In this document: in pieces, positions 34,377 to 43,559 of the stretch | Layout of the letters: each line of letters begins with the position of its first letter | Numbering within the stretch: the first letter of the stretch is position 1 | From: JAAZBV01 sp964499695 | GTDB lineage: Bacteria; Desulfobacterota; DSM-4660; Desulfatiglandales; HGW-15 | Direction: 5' to 3' | NCBI GenBank assembly: GCA_964499695.1 | Contig: CAZCMD010000004.1 | Span: 7,809-71,808, forward strand | DNA length: 64,000 bases | Position numbers and translations under genes: made by a program | The notes under the pieces: generated by a model | Databases searched by the model: none | What the model saw: the letters and a program-made list of their open reading frames with translations, nothing else | What the model was told of the DNA's origin: nothing

Positions 34377-37300
34377 ATGCTTTGCTTTATCAGGAAATAT
34401 TTCTCCATTATTTTAATATTATCTTTTTCTATTATCCCGGCATCAGACCTCTATTCTTTGCCTTCGGAAAAGCTTAAATTCACCCATATTGCTACGGATG
34501 AAGGGCTTTCACTCACTACAGTCACATCGATCCTTCAGGATAAAAAGGGATTTATGTGGTTTGGAACATATGATGGGCTAAATAAATATGACGGTTATGA
34601 TTTTACTGTTTACCGGCATGACCCAAATGACCCCTCATCGTTGATATCAAACCAGGTAAAATCCATATATGAAGATGATAAAGGAAATTTATGGATCACC
34701 ACCTTTTCAGGGATTTCACGTTATGACCGGGATGCAGACAGGTTTATAAATTATAACACCCAGAACGGGTATAATCTTGAAAAGCTTGATACATGGAGCA
34801 TCTTTAAGGACAAAAGAGGTAATTTCTGGCTCAGTACAAATGATAATGGCCTCATAAAATATGAAGAACCATTAAACAGGACTACAATATACAGCGCTGA
34901 TCCGAATAAGAAAGGCGCCCTGAAGAGCAATATCATAAGGCAGGTATATGAAGACAGCAGGGGGCATTTATGGATTGCATCTGAAAATGGCGGGCTTTAC
35001 CTGCATGACTACAAGACCGGCACATTTTTACATTACGGCCATTCTAAAGATAATCCCAATAGTATTATTGGGAATTCCATTTATGCGATAACAGAAGACT
35101 CAAAAGGATATTTATGGTTTGCCTGTTATGGCAGCGGTCTCTCCTATATACATGTTGATGAAATAGAAAAGGGCGTCTTCACCAGTTTCATGCATGAACC
35201 GGAAAGCATCAATACCCTGTCAAATAACAATATCCTCACCCTCTGTGAAGGTAACAACGGGGGTATCTGGATTGGCACTGAAAATGGTGGTCTTGATTTC
35301 CTTCATAATGATAAAAAGAGATTTGACAATTACAGCAACAACCAGAATAGCCCATTCAACATAAACAGCAATTCCATATATTCAATTTTCAGGGACCGTA
35401 CCGGGGACATCTGGATAGGTACATACTCAGGCGGCATCAATATACTTCAATACAGTAAACAGGGTTTTATCCACTATAAGAATATGCCAAATGGTCTCAG
35501 TAATAATTCCGTATGGGAATTCAGTGAAGATCAGGACGGTTTCATCTGGATAGCAACAGATGGCGGAGGATTGAATAAATTCAATCCCAAAACAGAGGAA
35601 TTTGAACATTTCTACTCAGGAAATTCTAACCTTAAATCGGATTCTGTCCTGACAGTATTTGTGGATTCCGAAAACAATGTCTGGACAGGCACATGGAACG
35701 GCGGCATAAATCTGTTTAACCGGAAAACAAAATTATTTGAAAGCCTTACCACTGAAAACAGCGGGCTATCAAACAACAATGTCTTTGATATTATTGAAGA
35801 CAGACAGGGATACATGTGGTTCGCCAGCCAGGGCGGAATAAGCAGGCTGAATAAAAAGGATAGATCCTTAAAAAATTATAATACTGAAAATAGTAAACTT
35901 TTAGATAACTTCGTTGAAGTCTTACAGTTGTCCAGAGATGGTAATCTGCTCTTAGGCACAACAAAAGGGTTTGTTATCTTTAATCCTGAGACAGAGGTGT
36001 TTAAGAGTTATGAAAGGGATGAGAAAAATATTAAAAGCCTTTCCCATAATTACATAACCGATATTTTTGAAGACAATGAAAACACAACATGGATAGCAAC
36101 AAGATACGGCCTTAATAAATTTGATAAAAAAACGGGCACATTTGAGATATTTACAAAAGAAAATGGCCTGCAGAATGACCTGGTTTACGGTATTCTCAAG
36201 GATACGGAGGGTTTTTTATGGATCAGCACCAATGGAGGGCTTTCAAGGCTGAATCCTGAAACAGGGGAATTTAAAAATTATACGAAGGTAGACGGCATAC
36301 AGAGTAATATTTTTATAAAAAAGTCCCGTCTCCGTTCAAAAGCAGGAAAACTTTATTTCGGCGGTGTGAACGGGTTCAATGAATTTGATCAACTGAATAT
36401 CATAGACAATAAATATATACCTCCGATTGTAATTACCGATTTTCAGATCTTCAATGAGAAGATAAGCCCTGATACAAAAGATTCCCCCTTGAAACAACAT
36501 ATCAGTCAGACCGACATGATAGTCTTATCCTACAAACACTCTGTTATTTCATTCGGCTTTTCCGCATTAAATTATGTTTCCCCTGATAAAAATCAGTATG
36601 CCTACATGATGGAAGGTTTTGACAGGGACTGGAATAATATAGGAACCAGGCGTTCTGCAACATATACTAACCTTAACCCCGGGGAATATATTTTCCGGGT
36701 TAAAGGGTCCAATAACAACAACCGGTGGAATGAGGAGGGTGTAAGCCTCAAAATAGTAATAGCACCGCCGGTGTGGAAGACCCTCTGGTTCAGGATATCA
36801 GCCTCTTTGTTGCTGCTCTTTATTATCCTGGGATTATACTACCTGAGAACAAGTACCATACGTGAACACAACAGGTTTCTTGAGGCTGCAATCCAGAAGC
36901 GGACAAGGGAGCTGGCTGATGAAAGAAACCTCTTAAGGACACTTATCGACATAATCCCTGACCAGATATATATAAAAGACAGGCTCTCCAGGTTTATCCT
37001 GAATAACAAGGCTCATCTCAATGCCCTTGGAGCCAAAAAACAGGAAGATGTCCTTGGTAAAACGGATCTAAATATATTTCCGATAAAACATTCAAAGGTA
37101 TATTATGAAGATGAACAGAGGATAATGAAGAGCGGTATACCTCAAAAAGACAAGGAAGAGATATTAATCAATCAGTCAGATGGCAAGGAATACTGGGTAG
37201 CAGCAACCAAGGTGCGTTTTGAGGACAGTGACGGAGAGGTAAAAGGTATTGTTGGCATAAGCCATGATATAACTGAACGTAAAAAGTTTGAAGAAGAGCT

Positions 37301-38888
37301 AAAGGCCGCAAAGCTCGCGGCAGAAGAGACAAGCAAGGCCAAAAGCGAGTTTCTTGCCAATATGAGCCATGAGATACGCACGCCCATGAATGGCATTATT
37401 GGCATGACAGAGCTTGCACTCGGAACCGACCTTAACAGCCAGCAATATGATTATATGAATATAGTAAAACAGTCAGCGGTTTCACTCCTGGACCTTTTAA
37501 ATGATATCCTTGATTTTTCCAAGATAGAGGCAGGAAAGCTTGAGCTTGAAAATATTAATTTTGATCTGAGAAAGATACTTGAGACAGTAACATCCACAAT
37601 GTCATTACAGGCATCTTCAAAGCAGATTGAGCTTATCTGTAATATTGGTAACAGCCTCTCCACAGCACTTAAAGGGGACCCCAACAGACTGAGGCAGATC
37701 ATTGTTAATTTAGTGGGCAATGCCATAAAATTTACTAAAAAAGGAGAGGTAGTCATAGGTGCAACTGCGGATAAAACTGCACGCGACAATGACAATATAT
37801 GCGTTCATTTTTCTGTAAAGGATACAGGGATAGGAATACCACAGGAAAAGCTGGATAAAATTTTTGATAGCTTTTCACAGGTTGATGCCTCCACCACCAG
37901 AAAGTACGGCGGGACCGGTCTTGGGCTTACAATATCAAAAAAACTTATAGAGATGATGAGGGGCAGGATATGGGTAGAAAGCAGCCCTGGAAAGGGAAGC
38001 ATATTCCATTTTACAGCAGAATTTGAAAAGGGAGTACCGGTTATAAATGATATCTCAAAAAATCTATCAGACGAACTGGGTGTTAAAGATATCCTGATTG
38101 TTGATGACAACACCACCAACTGTCTTATCCTTAAAAACACACTTGAACCGTTTGGGTTTACATGCACGGTCGCAAGCAGCGGAAAGGATGGACTTGAAAA
38201 ACTTGACCGTTTACTGAGTGAAAATAATTTATATTCTCTTATATTACTTGATTACCATATGCCGGAGATGGATGGATTTGAATTTGTAGAAAGGGTTCGC
38301 TCTGACAGCCGTTTTAACAGCATAAAGATTATCATGATGAGTTCCATTACCGATAAGGATAACCACAATAGGAGAAACCTGAGCGGTATAAACAGTTATC
38401 TCAAGAAACCTGTTCTTCAGGGAGATTTATTACAGACAATACATTTTACCTTTAAAGAAATACCTCTTATTGAAAAGAGCATGCAAAAGGAATCTAAAAC
38501 AACTCAAAATCACAAACTCAGGATACTGCTTGCAGAGGATAACATAGTGAACCAAAAGGTTGCCACCAGCCTTCTCATCAAGAAATGGGGACATGAGGTT
38601 ACCATTGCCAATAACGGTCTAGAAGCGGTCAGGGCACTTGAGCAAAATGATTATGATATTGTGCTTATGGATATCCAGATGCCTGATATGGATGGCATGG
38701 AGGCAACCAGACTTATCCGTGAATCAGATGCGCGGCAGAAGAATAAGGCAATACCCATAATAGCCATGACTGCTCATGCGATGAAGGGGGATAAGGAAAA
38801 ATTCCTTGATGCAGGGATGAATGATTATATCTCCAAGCCTATAAATGTTGACGAGTTCATGTCCATATTAAAAAAATACTCATTATAA
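34377..38888 (+). CDS. Hybrid two-component sensor: propeller, Y_Y_Y, PAS, histidine kinase, two receivers
   Basis: 1503 residues. A signal peptide (about 1-27) is followed by two periplasmic seven-bladed-type propellers built of Reg_prop repeats (IYEDDKGNLWITTFSGISRY, repeated about every 45 residues to about 690) and a Y_Y_Y domain (MMEGFDRDWNNIG). A membrane helix (about 805-825), a coiled linker and PAS (about 855-965) come next. The HisKA box has MSHEIRTPMNG (His998), and HATPase has NLVGNAIKFT, DTGIGIP and GGTGLGLTIS. Two receivers follow, LILLDYHMPEMDG and IVLMDIQMPDMDG. This is the HTCS design known best from Bacteroidota polysaccharide loci, but there is no AraC output domain. It probably senses oligosaccharides, given the GH8 gene 200 bases upstream. 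Confidence 0.93.
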   Translation: MLCFIRKYFSIILILSFSIIPASDLYSLPSEKLKFTHIATDEGLSLTTVTSILQDKKGFMWFGTYDGLNKYDGYDFTVYRHDPNDPSSLISNQVKSIYEDDKGNLWITTFSGISRYDRDADRFINYNTQNGYNLEKLDTWSIFKDKRGNFWLSTNDNGLIKYEEPLNRTTIYSADPNKKGALKSNIIRQVYEDSRGHLWIASENGGLYLHDYKTGTFLHYGHSKDNPNSIIGNSIYAITEDSKGYLWFACYGSGLSYIHVDEIEKGVFTSFMHEPESINTLSNNNILTLCEGNNGGIWIGTENGGLDFLHNDKKRFDNYSNNQNSPFNINSNSIYSIFRDRTGDIWIGTYSGGINILQYSKQGFIHYKNMPNGLSNNSVWEFSEDQDGFIWIATDGGGLNKFNPKTEEFEHFYSGNSNLKSDSVLTVFVDSENNVWTGTWNGGINLFNRKTKLFESLTTENSGLSNNNVFDIIEDRQGYMWFASQGGISRLNKKDRSLKNYNTENSKLLDNFVEVLQLSRDGNLLLGTTKGFVIFNPETEVFKSYERDEKNIKSLSHNYITDIFEDNENTTWIATRYGLNKFDKKTGTFEIFTKENGLQNDLVYGILKDTEGFLWISTNGGLSRLNPETGEFKNYTKVDGIQSNIFIKKSRLRSKAGKLYFGGVNGFNEFDQLNIIDNKYIPPIVITDFQIFNEKISPDTKDSPLKQHISQTDMIVLSYKHSVISFGFSALNYVSPDKNQYAYMMEGFDRDWNNIGTRRSATYTNLNPGEYIFRVKGSNNNNRWNEEGVSLKIVIAPPVWKTLWFRISASLLLLFIILGLYYLRTSTIREHNRFLEAAIQKRTRELADERNLLRTLIDIIPDQIYIKDRLSRFILNNKAHLNALGAKKQEDVLGKTDLNIFPIKHSKVYYEDEQRIMKSGIPQKDKEEILINQSDGKEYWVAATKVRFEDSDGEVKGIVGISHDITERKKFEEELKAAKLAAEETSKAKSEFLANMSHEIRTPMNGIIGMTELALGTDLNSQQYDYMNIVKQSAVSLLDLLNDILDFSKIEAGKLELENINFDLRKILETVTSTMSLQASSKQIELICNIGNSLSTALKGDPNRLRQIIVNLVGNAIKFTKKGEVVIGATADKTARDNDNICVHFSVKDTGIGIPQEKLDKIFDSFSQVDASTTRKYGGTGLGLTISKKLIEMMRGRIWVESSPGKGSIFHFTAEFEKGVPVINDISKNLSDELGVKDILIVDDNTTNCLILKNTLEPFGFTCTVASSGKDGLEKLDRLLSENNLYSLILLDYHMPEMDGFEFVERVRSDSRFNSIKIIMMSSITDKDNHNRRNLSGINSYLKKPVLQGDLLQTIHFTFKEIPLIEKSMQKESKTTQNHKLRILLAEDNIVNQKVATSLLIKKWGHEVTIANNGLEAVRALEQNDYDIVLMDIQMPDMDGMEATRLIRESDARQKNKAIPIIAMTAHAMKGDKEKFLDAGMNDYISKPINVDEFMSILKKYSL

Positions 38889-38889
38889 A

Positions 38890-38921
38890 AAAACCCTGTC
38901 CGGTATACCGGACAGGGTTTT
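38890..38921. terminator. Bidirectional intrinsic terminator
   Basis: A perfect 16-base inverted repeat, AAAACCCTGTCCGGTA with its complement, 38890-38905 and 38906-38921, with A/T runs on both sides. It lies between the convergent sensor kinase and groEL genes. Confidence 0.92.
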
Positions 38922-38947
38922 ATATATTATATGTTTAAGCCGGGTTG

Positions 38948-40609
38948 TTACATCATACCGCCCATGCCACCCATACCGCCCATGCCACCCATGCCGCCCA
39001 TACCACCGCCCGGCATACCAGGGGCATCATCCTTTTCAGAGGGTTTTTCAGCTATCATGGCCTCTGTTGTAAGGAGCAGTGATGCTACCGAGGCTGCATT
39101 CTGGAGTGCAAACCTGGTAACCTTTTTGGGGTCAATGATACCTGCCTTGATAAGGTCTTCATATTCGCCTGTTGCAGCATTCAGGCCCATAGCGCCTTTT
39201 TCATTCTTTACCTTCTCAACAACAACTGAACCCTCAAGTCCGGCATTGTTTGCAATCTGACGGATAGGTTCTTCCAGTGCCCTCATTACAATATTTACAC
39301 CGTTCTGCTGTTCACCGGGAAGCTCAAGTTTGGAGACAGCCTTTACGCATCTTAACAGAGCTACACCGCCGCCAGGGACTATACCCTCTTCTACGGCAGC
39401 CCTTGTCGCATTAAGCGCATCCTCAACTCTTGCCTTTTTCTCCTTCATCTCGGTCTCTGTGGCTGCGCCAACATTAATAACAGCAACACCGCCGATAAGC
39501 TTTGCAAGTCTTTCCTGGAGCTTTTCCCTGTCATAATCGGATGTGGTCTCTTCGATCTGGGCCCTGAGCATCTTGACCCTGCCTTCAAGGTCTTTTCTTG
39601 ATCCGCCGCCATCAACTATTACAGTGTTGTCTTTATCAATGGTTATGGTCTTTGCTGTGCCAAGATCATTGAGTGTTACGTTTTCAAGTTTAAGGCCAAG
39701 GTCTTCTGCTATTACCTTTCCGCCTGTAAGTATAGCTATATCCTCAAGCATAGCCTTTCTTCTGTCACCAAAACCCGGCGCCTTTACTGCTGCTACCTGT
39801 AATGTGCCCCTGAGCTTGTTAACAACCAGTGTTGCAAGGGCTTCTCCCTCAACATCTTCGGCAAGTATAAGAAGGGGCCGGCCCATCTTGGCTATCTGCT
39901 CAAGTATGGGGACAAGATCCTTCATACCGCTGACCTTTTTCTCATTCAGGAGGATATAGGGGTTATTAAGGGCAACTGTCATCTTCTCTGCATCGGTTAC
40001 AAAATAGGGGGAGAGGTATCCGCGGTCAAACTGCATACCTTCAACGATTTCAAGGGTGGTATCCATGCTCTTTGCCTCTTCAACGGTAATAACACCCTCT
40101 TTTCCTACCTTGTTCATTGCCTCGGCAATGATGTTTCCTATTGTGGAGTCATTATTGGCTGATATGGTGCCAACCTGTGAAATCTCTTCCTGATCTTTTG
40201 TCTGCTTTGAAATCTTTTTGAGTTCTTCTATTGCTGTTTCAACAGCCTTTTCAATACCCCTCTTGATGGCCATGGGGTTAATGCCTGCTGCAACCAGCTT
40301 TGAGCCTTCACGATAGATTGCCTGGGCCAGCACGGTTGCTGTTGTTGTGCCGTCACCAGCCACATCAGATGTCTTTGATGCAACTTCCTTGACCATCTGT
40401 GCGCCCATATTTTCAAACTTGTCTTCAAGCTCTATCTCTTTGGCTACTGTTACACCGTCTTTGGTTATATTTGGCGAACCATAAGACTTATCCAGAACTA
40501 CATTGCGCCCTTTGGGGCCCAATGTAACCTTAACCGCATTAGCAAGGGTGTCAACGCCTCTTAAAATTGATTCACGGGCCTTTCCACCGTACTTAATCTC
40601 TTTTGCCAT
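38948..40609 (-). CDS. groL: Chaperonin GroEL
   Basis: 553 residues, standard length. Recognisable stretches are LGPKGRNVVLDKSYG, DGVTVAKEIELEDKFENMGA, AGDGTTTATVLAQ (ATP site) and VEEGIVPGGGVAL. The C-terminus ends in the GGM repeat tail. It folds cytosolic proteins with GroES, whose gene lies 29 bases upstream. Confidence 0.98.
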   Translation of the reverse strand: MAKEIKYGGKARESILRGVDTLANAVKVTLGPKGRNVVLDKSYGSPNITKDGVTVAKEIELEDKFENMGAQMVKEVASKTSDVAGDGTTTATVLAQAIYREGSKLVAAGINPMAIKRGIEKAVETAIEELKKISKQTKDQEEISQVGTISANNDSTIGNIIAEAMNKVGKEGVITVEEAKSMDTTLEIVEGMQFDRGYLSPYFVTDAEKMTVALNNPYILLNEKKVSGMKDLVPILEQIAKMGRPLLILAEDVEGEALATLVVNKLRGTLQVAAVKAPGFGDRRKAMLEDIAILTGGKVIAEDLGLKLENVTLNDLGTAKTITIDKDNTVIVDGGGSRKDLEGRVKMLRAQIEETTSDYDREKLQERLAKLIGGVAVINVGAATETEMKEKKARVEDALNATRAAVEEGIVPGGGVALLRCVKAVSKLELPGEQQNGVNIVMRALEEPIRQIANNAGLEGSVVVEKVKNEKGAMGLNAATGEYEDLIKAGIIDPKKVTRFALQNAASVASLLLTTEAMIAEKPSEKDDAPGMPGGGMGGMGGMGGMGGMGGMM

Positions 40610-40638
40610 AACTTAATCTCCTTATTTTATTTTTATGT

Positions 40639-40926
40639 CTATTCCACAATGGCAATGATGTCATCTTCGCGCATTATAAGGTGCTCTTCACCTTCAATCT
40701 TGATCTCTGTACCGGCATATTTCCCAAAAAGAATCTTGTCACCCTTTTTGACTTCAAGCGCCTTTACTGTGCCATTCTCAAGGATCTTGCCATTACCAAC
40801 AGCAATAACCTTTCCTTCAGATGGTTTTTCCTTAGCGGTATCAGGTATTATGATGCCACCCTTTGTTGTTTCTTCCTCTTTGATCCTCTTTACTATTACT
40901 CGATCGTGTAATGGTCTGATTTTCAT
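40639..40926 (-). CDS. groS: Co-chaperonin GroES
   Basis: 95 residues. The N-terminus IRPLHDRVIVKRI, the mobile loop EEETTKGGIIIPDTAKEKPSEG and the C-terminal KIEGEEHLIMREDDIIAIV are typical. AAGGAGG stands 10 bases before the ATG. It caps the GroEL ring. Confidence 0.98.
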   Translation of the reverse strand: MKIRPLHDRVIVKRIKEEETTKGGIIIPDTAKEKPSEGKVIAVGNGKILENGTVKALEVKKGDKILFGKYAGTEIKIEGEEHLIMREDDIIAIVE

Positions 40927-40954
40927 TTAAAAATATCCTCCTTAAAGATTTTTA

Positions 40955-41130
40955 ATAGATAAAAAAAAATAAAGGAAACCTTACCTCCTTTTAGTTTTTT
41001 ATTCAAAACACGGAAACCTTTTTAGTTTTTATGTCTCCGCTTTATGTATGTTGAAAATGTTCTAGAATTTCATCTGTTTACGATGAGATTAAAAACTGCA
41101 CAAACATAATTCCAAATAAAAATTTGTCAA
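40955..41130 (-). promoter_or_regulatory. groES-groEL promoter and long leader
   Basis: A sigma-70-like promoter on the minus strand has TTGACA (41130-41125), a 16-base spacer and TATGTT (41108-41103). The leader of about 170 bases holds two imperfect copies of a GGAAACC...TTTTAGTTTTT unit (40974-41000, 41011-41030) and a Shine-Dalgarno-like AAAGGAGG not followed by a start codon. A weak AAAGGA/TCCTTT stem is followed by an A/T run. An imperfect dyad AATCTCATC-N7-GATGAAATT is at 41068-41092. No CIRCE element is seen. The remaining part of the 305-base gap shows nothing I can support. Confidence 0.55.
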
Positions 41131-41231
41131 GTAATCTTATTAAAAAAATTACCTGTTGAAATGGATAGATAATTTTAATAGTATCCAGAACCTGTTTAAT
41201 AACTCTTTTATATCATAAAGCGATAACCAGA

Positions 41232-43559
41232 ATGAATAAAAAATATAAAATACCGGCCAGTATTCTTGATCTTATAGGTAACACGCCTCTTATACCTGTT
41301 AACAGGCTCAACCCTAATAAAAATGTTAAGATCCTGGCAAAACTGGAATCCTTTAACCCTGGCGGATCAATAAAAGACCGTCCTGCCCTTCAGATGATCG
41401 AAGATGCAGAAAAAAGCGGGGAACTGACAAAGAACAAGATAATCCTGGAGGCCACAAGCGGTAATACGGGTATTGGTCTTGCCCTGGTCGCGGCGGTAAA
41501 GGGTTACCGTATAATGCTGGTTATGTCAGAGGCGGTAAGCGAGGAGAGGAAAAAGATCCTGCGTGCCATGGGAGCGGAACTCAAGTTTACACCCCCGCAC
41601 CTTTCAACAGATGGGGCAATTGAATATGTCTATGACCTGATAAGAAAAGAGCCTGAAAATTACTGGCTTGCTGACCAGTATAACAATGAATCAAACTGGA
41701 AGGCCCATTATAATACCACTGCTCCTGAGATATGGGAACAGACAAACCATGAGGTTGATACGGTGGTAGCCGCCCTTGGCACCAGCGGCACACTGATGGG
41801 CCTTTCCAAGAGATTAAAGGAATTTGACCCGAAGATTCAGATAATAGGTATGGAACCTTACCTGGGGCACAAAATTCAGGGCTTAAAAAATATGAAGGAG
41901 TCCTATACCCCCGGGATCTATAATAAAACAAAAGTGGATCGCATCATAAGGATAGACGATGAAGAGGCATACCAGACAGCCAGACTTTTGGCCAGAAAAG
42001 AGGGTATTTTCTGCGGCATGAGTTCAGGTGCAGCAATGGCTGCTGCCATTACAGCAGCAAAGGAAATGGAGAGCGGGACCATCGTTGTAATTATCCCGGA
42101 CGGAGGGGAAAGATATCTGAGCACAGCACTGTTTGAAGACAAAAAAAAAACAGGTCAGATCCTTTATAATACCTTAACCAGGAAAAAGGAGGAATTTACC
42201 CCCCTTGAAAAAAACAAGGTAAGTATCTATACATGCGGCCCAACCCTTGCCCAGCCTATCAATATAGGAGAATGCAGGCGTTTTGTTTTTTCCGACCTTT
42301 TAAGACGTTACCTGGAATCCAAAGGATATGAAGTAAGCCATATAATGAATGTAACAGACATTGATGACAGAACTATCAAGGGGGCAGAAAAGGCAGGGAC
42401 ACCTCTCAAGGAATTCACAGAAAAATTCTATGATGAGTTCATGGAAGACCTCGAAATATTGAGGGTAAAAAAAGCAAAGGCATATCCAAAGGCATCTGAA
42501 CATATAAATGATATGATAAATATCGCCGGCATTCTCCTTGAAAAGGGTTATGCATATGAAAAATTCAGATCTCTTTATTTCAATATAGCCAGATTCAGGG
42601 AGTATGGCAAACTCAGCCGTATTGATCTTAACAAGATAAAGCTGGGTAAAACGGTTGATCTTGAACAGTATGAAAAGGATAATCCAAGGGATTTTACACT
42701 CTTAAAACGATCAACACTGAACGAGCTTAAAAAGGGGATATTTTACCAGACAAAGTGGGGGAATATCAGACCGAGCTGGCACCTTGAATGCCCAGCCATG
42801 ACCATGAAATACCTTGGTGAAAACTATGATATCCATACCAGTGGGATAGATCTGATATTTCCGCACCATGAAAACTCCATTGCCATAGGCAAGGCTGTAA
42901 CAGGGAAATCCCCGGCCAGATACTGGCTCCATAATGAACTTGTGACAATAGATGGCAAAAAACCGTCACAGGTGATTGATCCAATCTATTCTATAAAGAG
43001 CATCCTGGAAAAAGGGTACAGCGGTAGAGAATTGCGCTACTGGCTCCTGTGCAGCCACTACAGAAAACCTGTGAATTTTTCATGGAAAAAACTGGATACC
43101 GCTAAAAAGACACTTCACAAGATGGATCGGTTTATTTTACGGCTTCAGAACAGCCGGGAGGCTGCATCAAGCCCTGAGATAGATCAGATAATATATGATG
43201 TGAGGAACAGCTTTAATGATTCTATGGATGATGACCTTAATATCGCCCCCGCCCTTGCTGCAATATTCATATTTCTGAACAGGGTGAATATTATCATTGA
43301 TAAGAGCGGTCTCTCACAGGAGGACAGACTTAAGATCATTGCATGTCTTAAGAAAATCAATGAGATACTCGCTGTATTTGACCTTGAAGAAAGGATATCA
43401 GACCCGGAAGTAACAGAGATGCTCAGCAATAGAGAAGAGGCACGAAGGAGAAAGGACTGGGAGACGTCTGACCGTATCCGCAACGAACTCCTTGAAAAAA
43501 AGGGGGTCGAGATAACAGATACGGCCAATGGCGCTATCCTGAGAAAAATTACTCAGTAA
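41232..43559 (+). CDS. Cysteine synthase fused to a CysRS-like domain with degenerate catalytic motifs
   Basis: 775 residues in one open frame. Residues 1-305 form a complete O-acetylserine sulfhydrylase/CBS-type PLP domain: FNPGGSIKDR with PLP Lys48, ATSGNTGIG (74-82), GTSGTLMG (183-190) and GMSSGAA (262-268). Residues 328-775 align over the full length of cysteinyl-tRNA synthetase: CGPT with Zn-type Cys335, NVTDIDDR (373-380), SWHLEC with Cys520, FPHHEN (543-548) and the C-terminal RRKDWETSDRIRNEL region. However, HIGH reads NIGE (344-347), KMSKS reads KKPSQ (576-580), and the position matching the fourth E. coli zinc ligand is Ser549. The PLP half should make cysteine; the CysRS half may bind cysteine without normal aminoacylation (inference). 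It ends 11 bases inside the convergent polyferredoxin gene. Confidence 0.92.
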   Translation: MNKKYKIPASILDLIGNTPLIPVNRLNPNKNVKILAKLESFNPGGSIKDRPALQMIEDAEKSGELTKNKIILEATSGNTGIGLALVAAVKGYRIMLVMSEAVSEERKKILRAMGAELKFTPPHLSTDGAIEYVYDLIRKEPENYWLADQYNNESNWKAHYNTTAPEIWEQTNHEVDTVVAALGTSGTLMGLSKRLKEFDPKIQIIGMEPYLGHKIQGLKNMKESYTPGIYNKTKVDRIIRIDDEEAYQTARLLARKEGIFCGMSSGAAMAAAITAAKEMESGTIVVIIPDGGERYLSTALFEDKKKTGQILYNTLTRKKEEFTPLEKNKVSIYTCGPTLAQPINIGECRRFVFSDLLRRYLESKGYEVSHIMNVTDIDDRTIKGAEKAGTPLKEFTEKFYDEFMEDLEILRVKKAKAYPKASEHINDMINIAGILLEKGYAYEKFRSLYFNIARFREYGKLSRIDLNKIKLGKTVDLEQYEKDNPRDFTLLKRSTLNELKKGIFYQTKWGNIRPSWHLECPAMTMKYLGENYDIHTSGIDLIFPHHENSIAIGKAVTGKSPARYWLHNELVTIDGKKPSQVIDPIYSIKSILEKGYSGRELRYWLLCSHYRKPVNFSWKKLDTAKKTLHKMDRFILRLQNSREAASSPEIDQIIYDVRNSFNDSMDDDLNIAPALAAIFIFLNRVNIIIDKSGLSQEDRLKIIACLKKINEILAVFDLEERISDPEVTEMLSNREEARRRKDWETSDRIRNELLEKKGVEITDTANGAILRKITQ

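Noticed and set aside
40927..41231. CIRCE/HrcA operator before groES
   Set aside because: No TTAGCACTC-N9-GAGTGCTAA or near match; only a different imperfect dyad is present.
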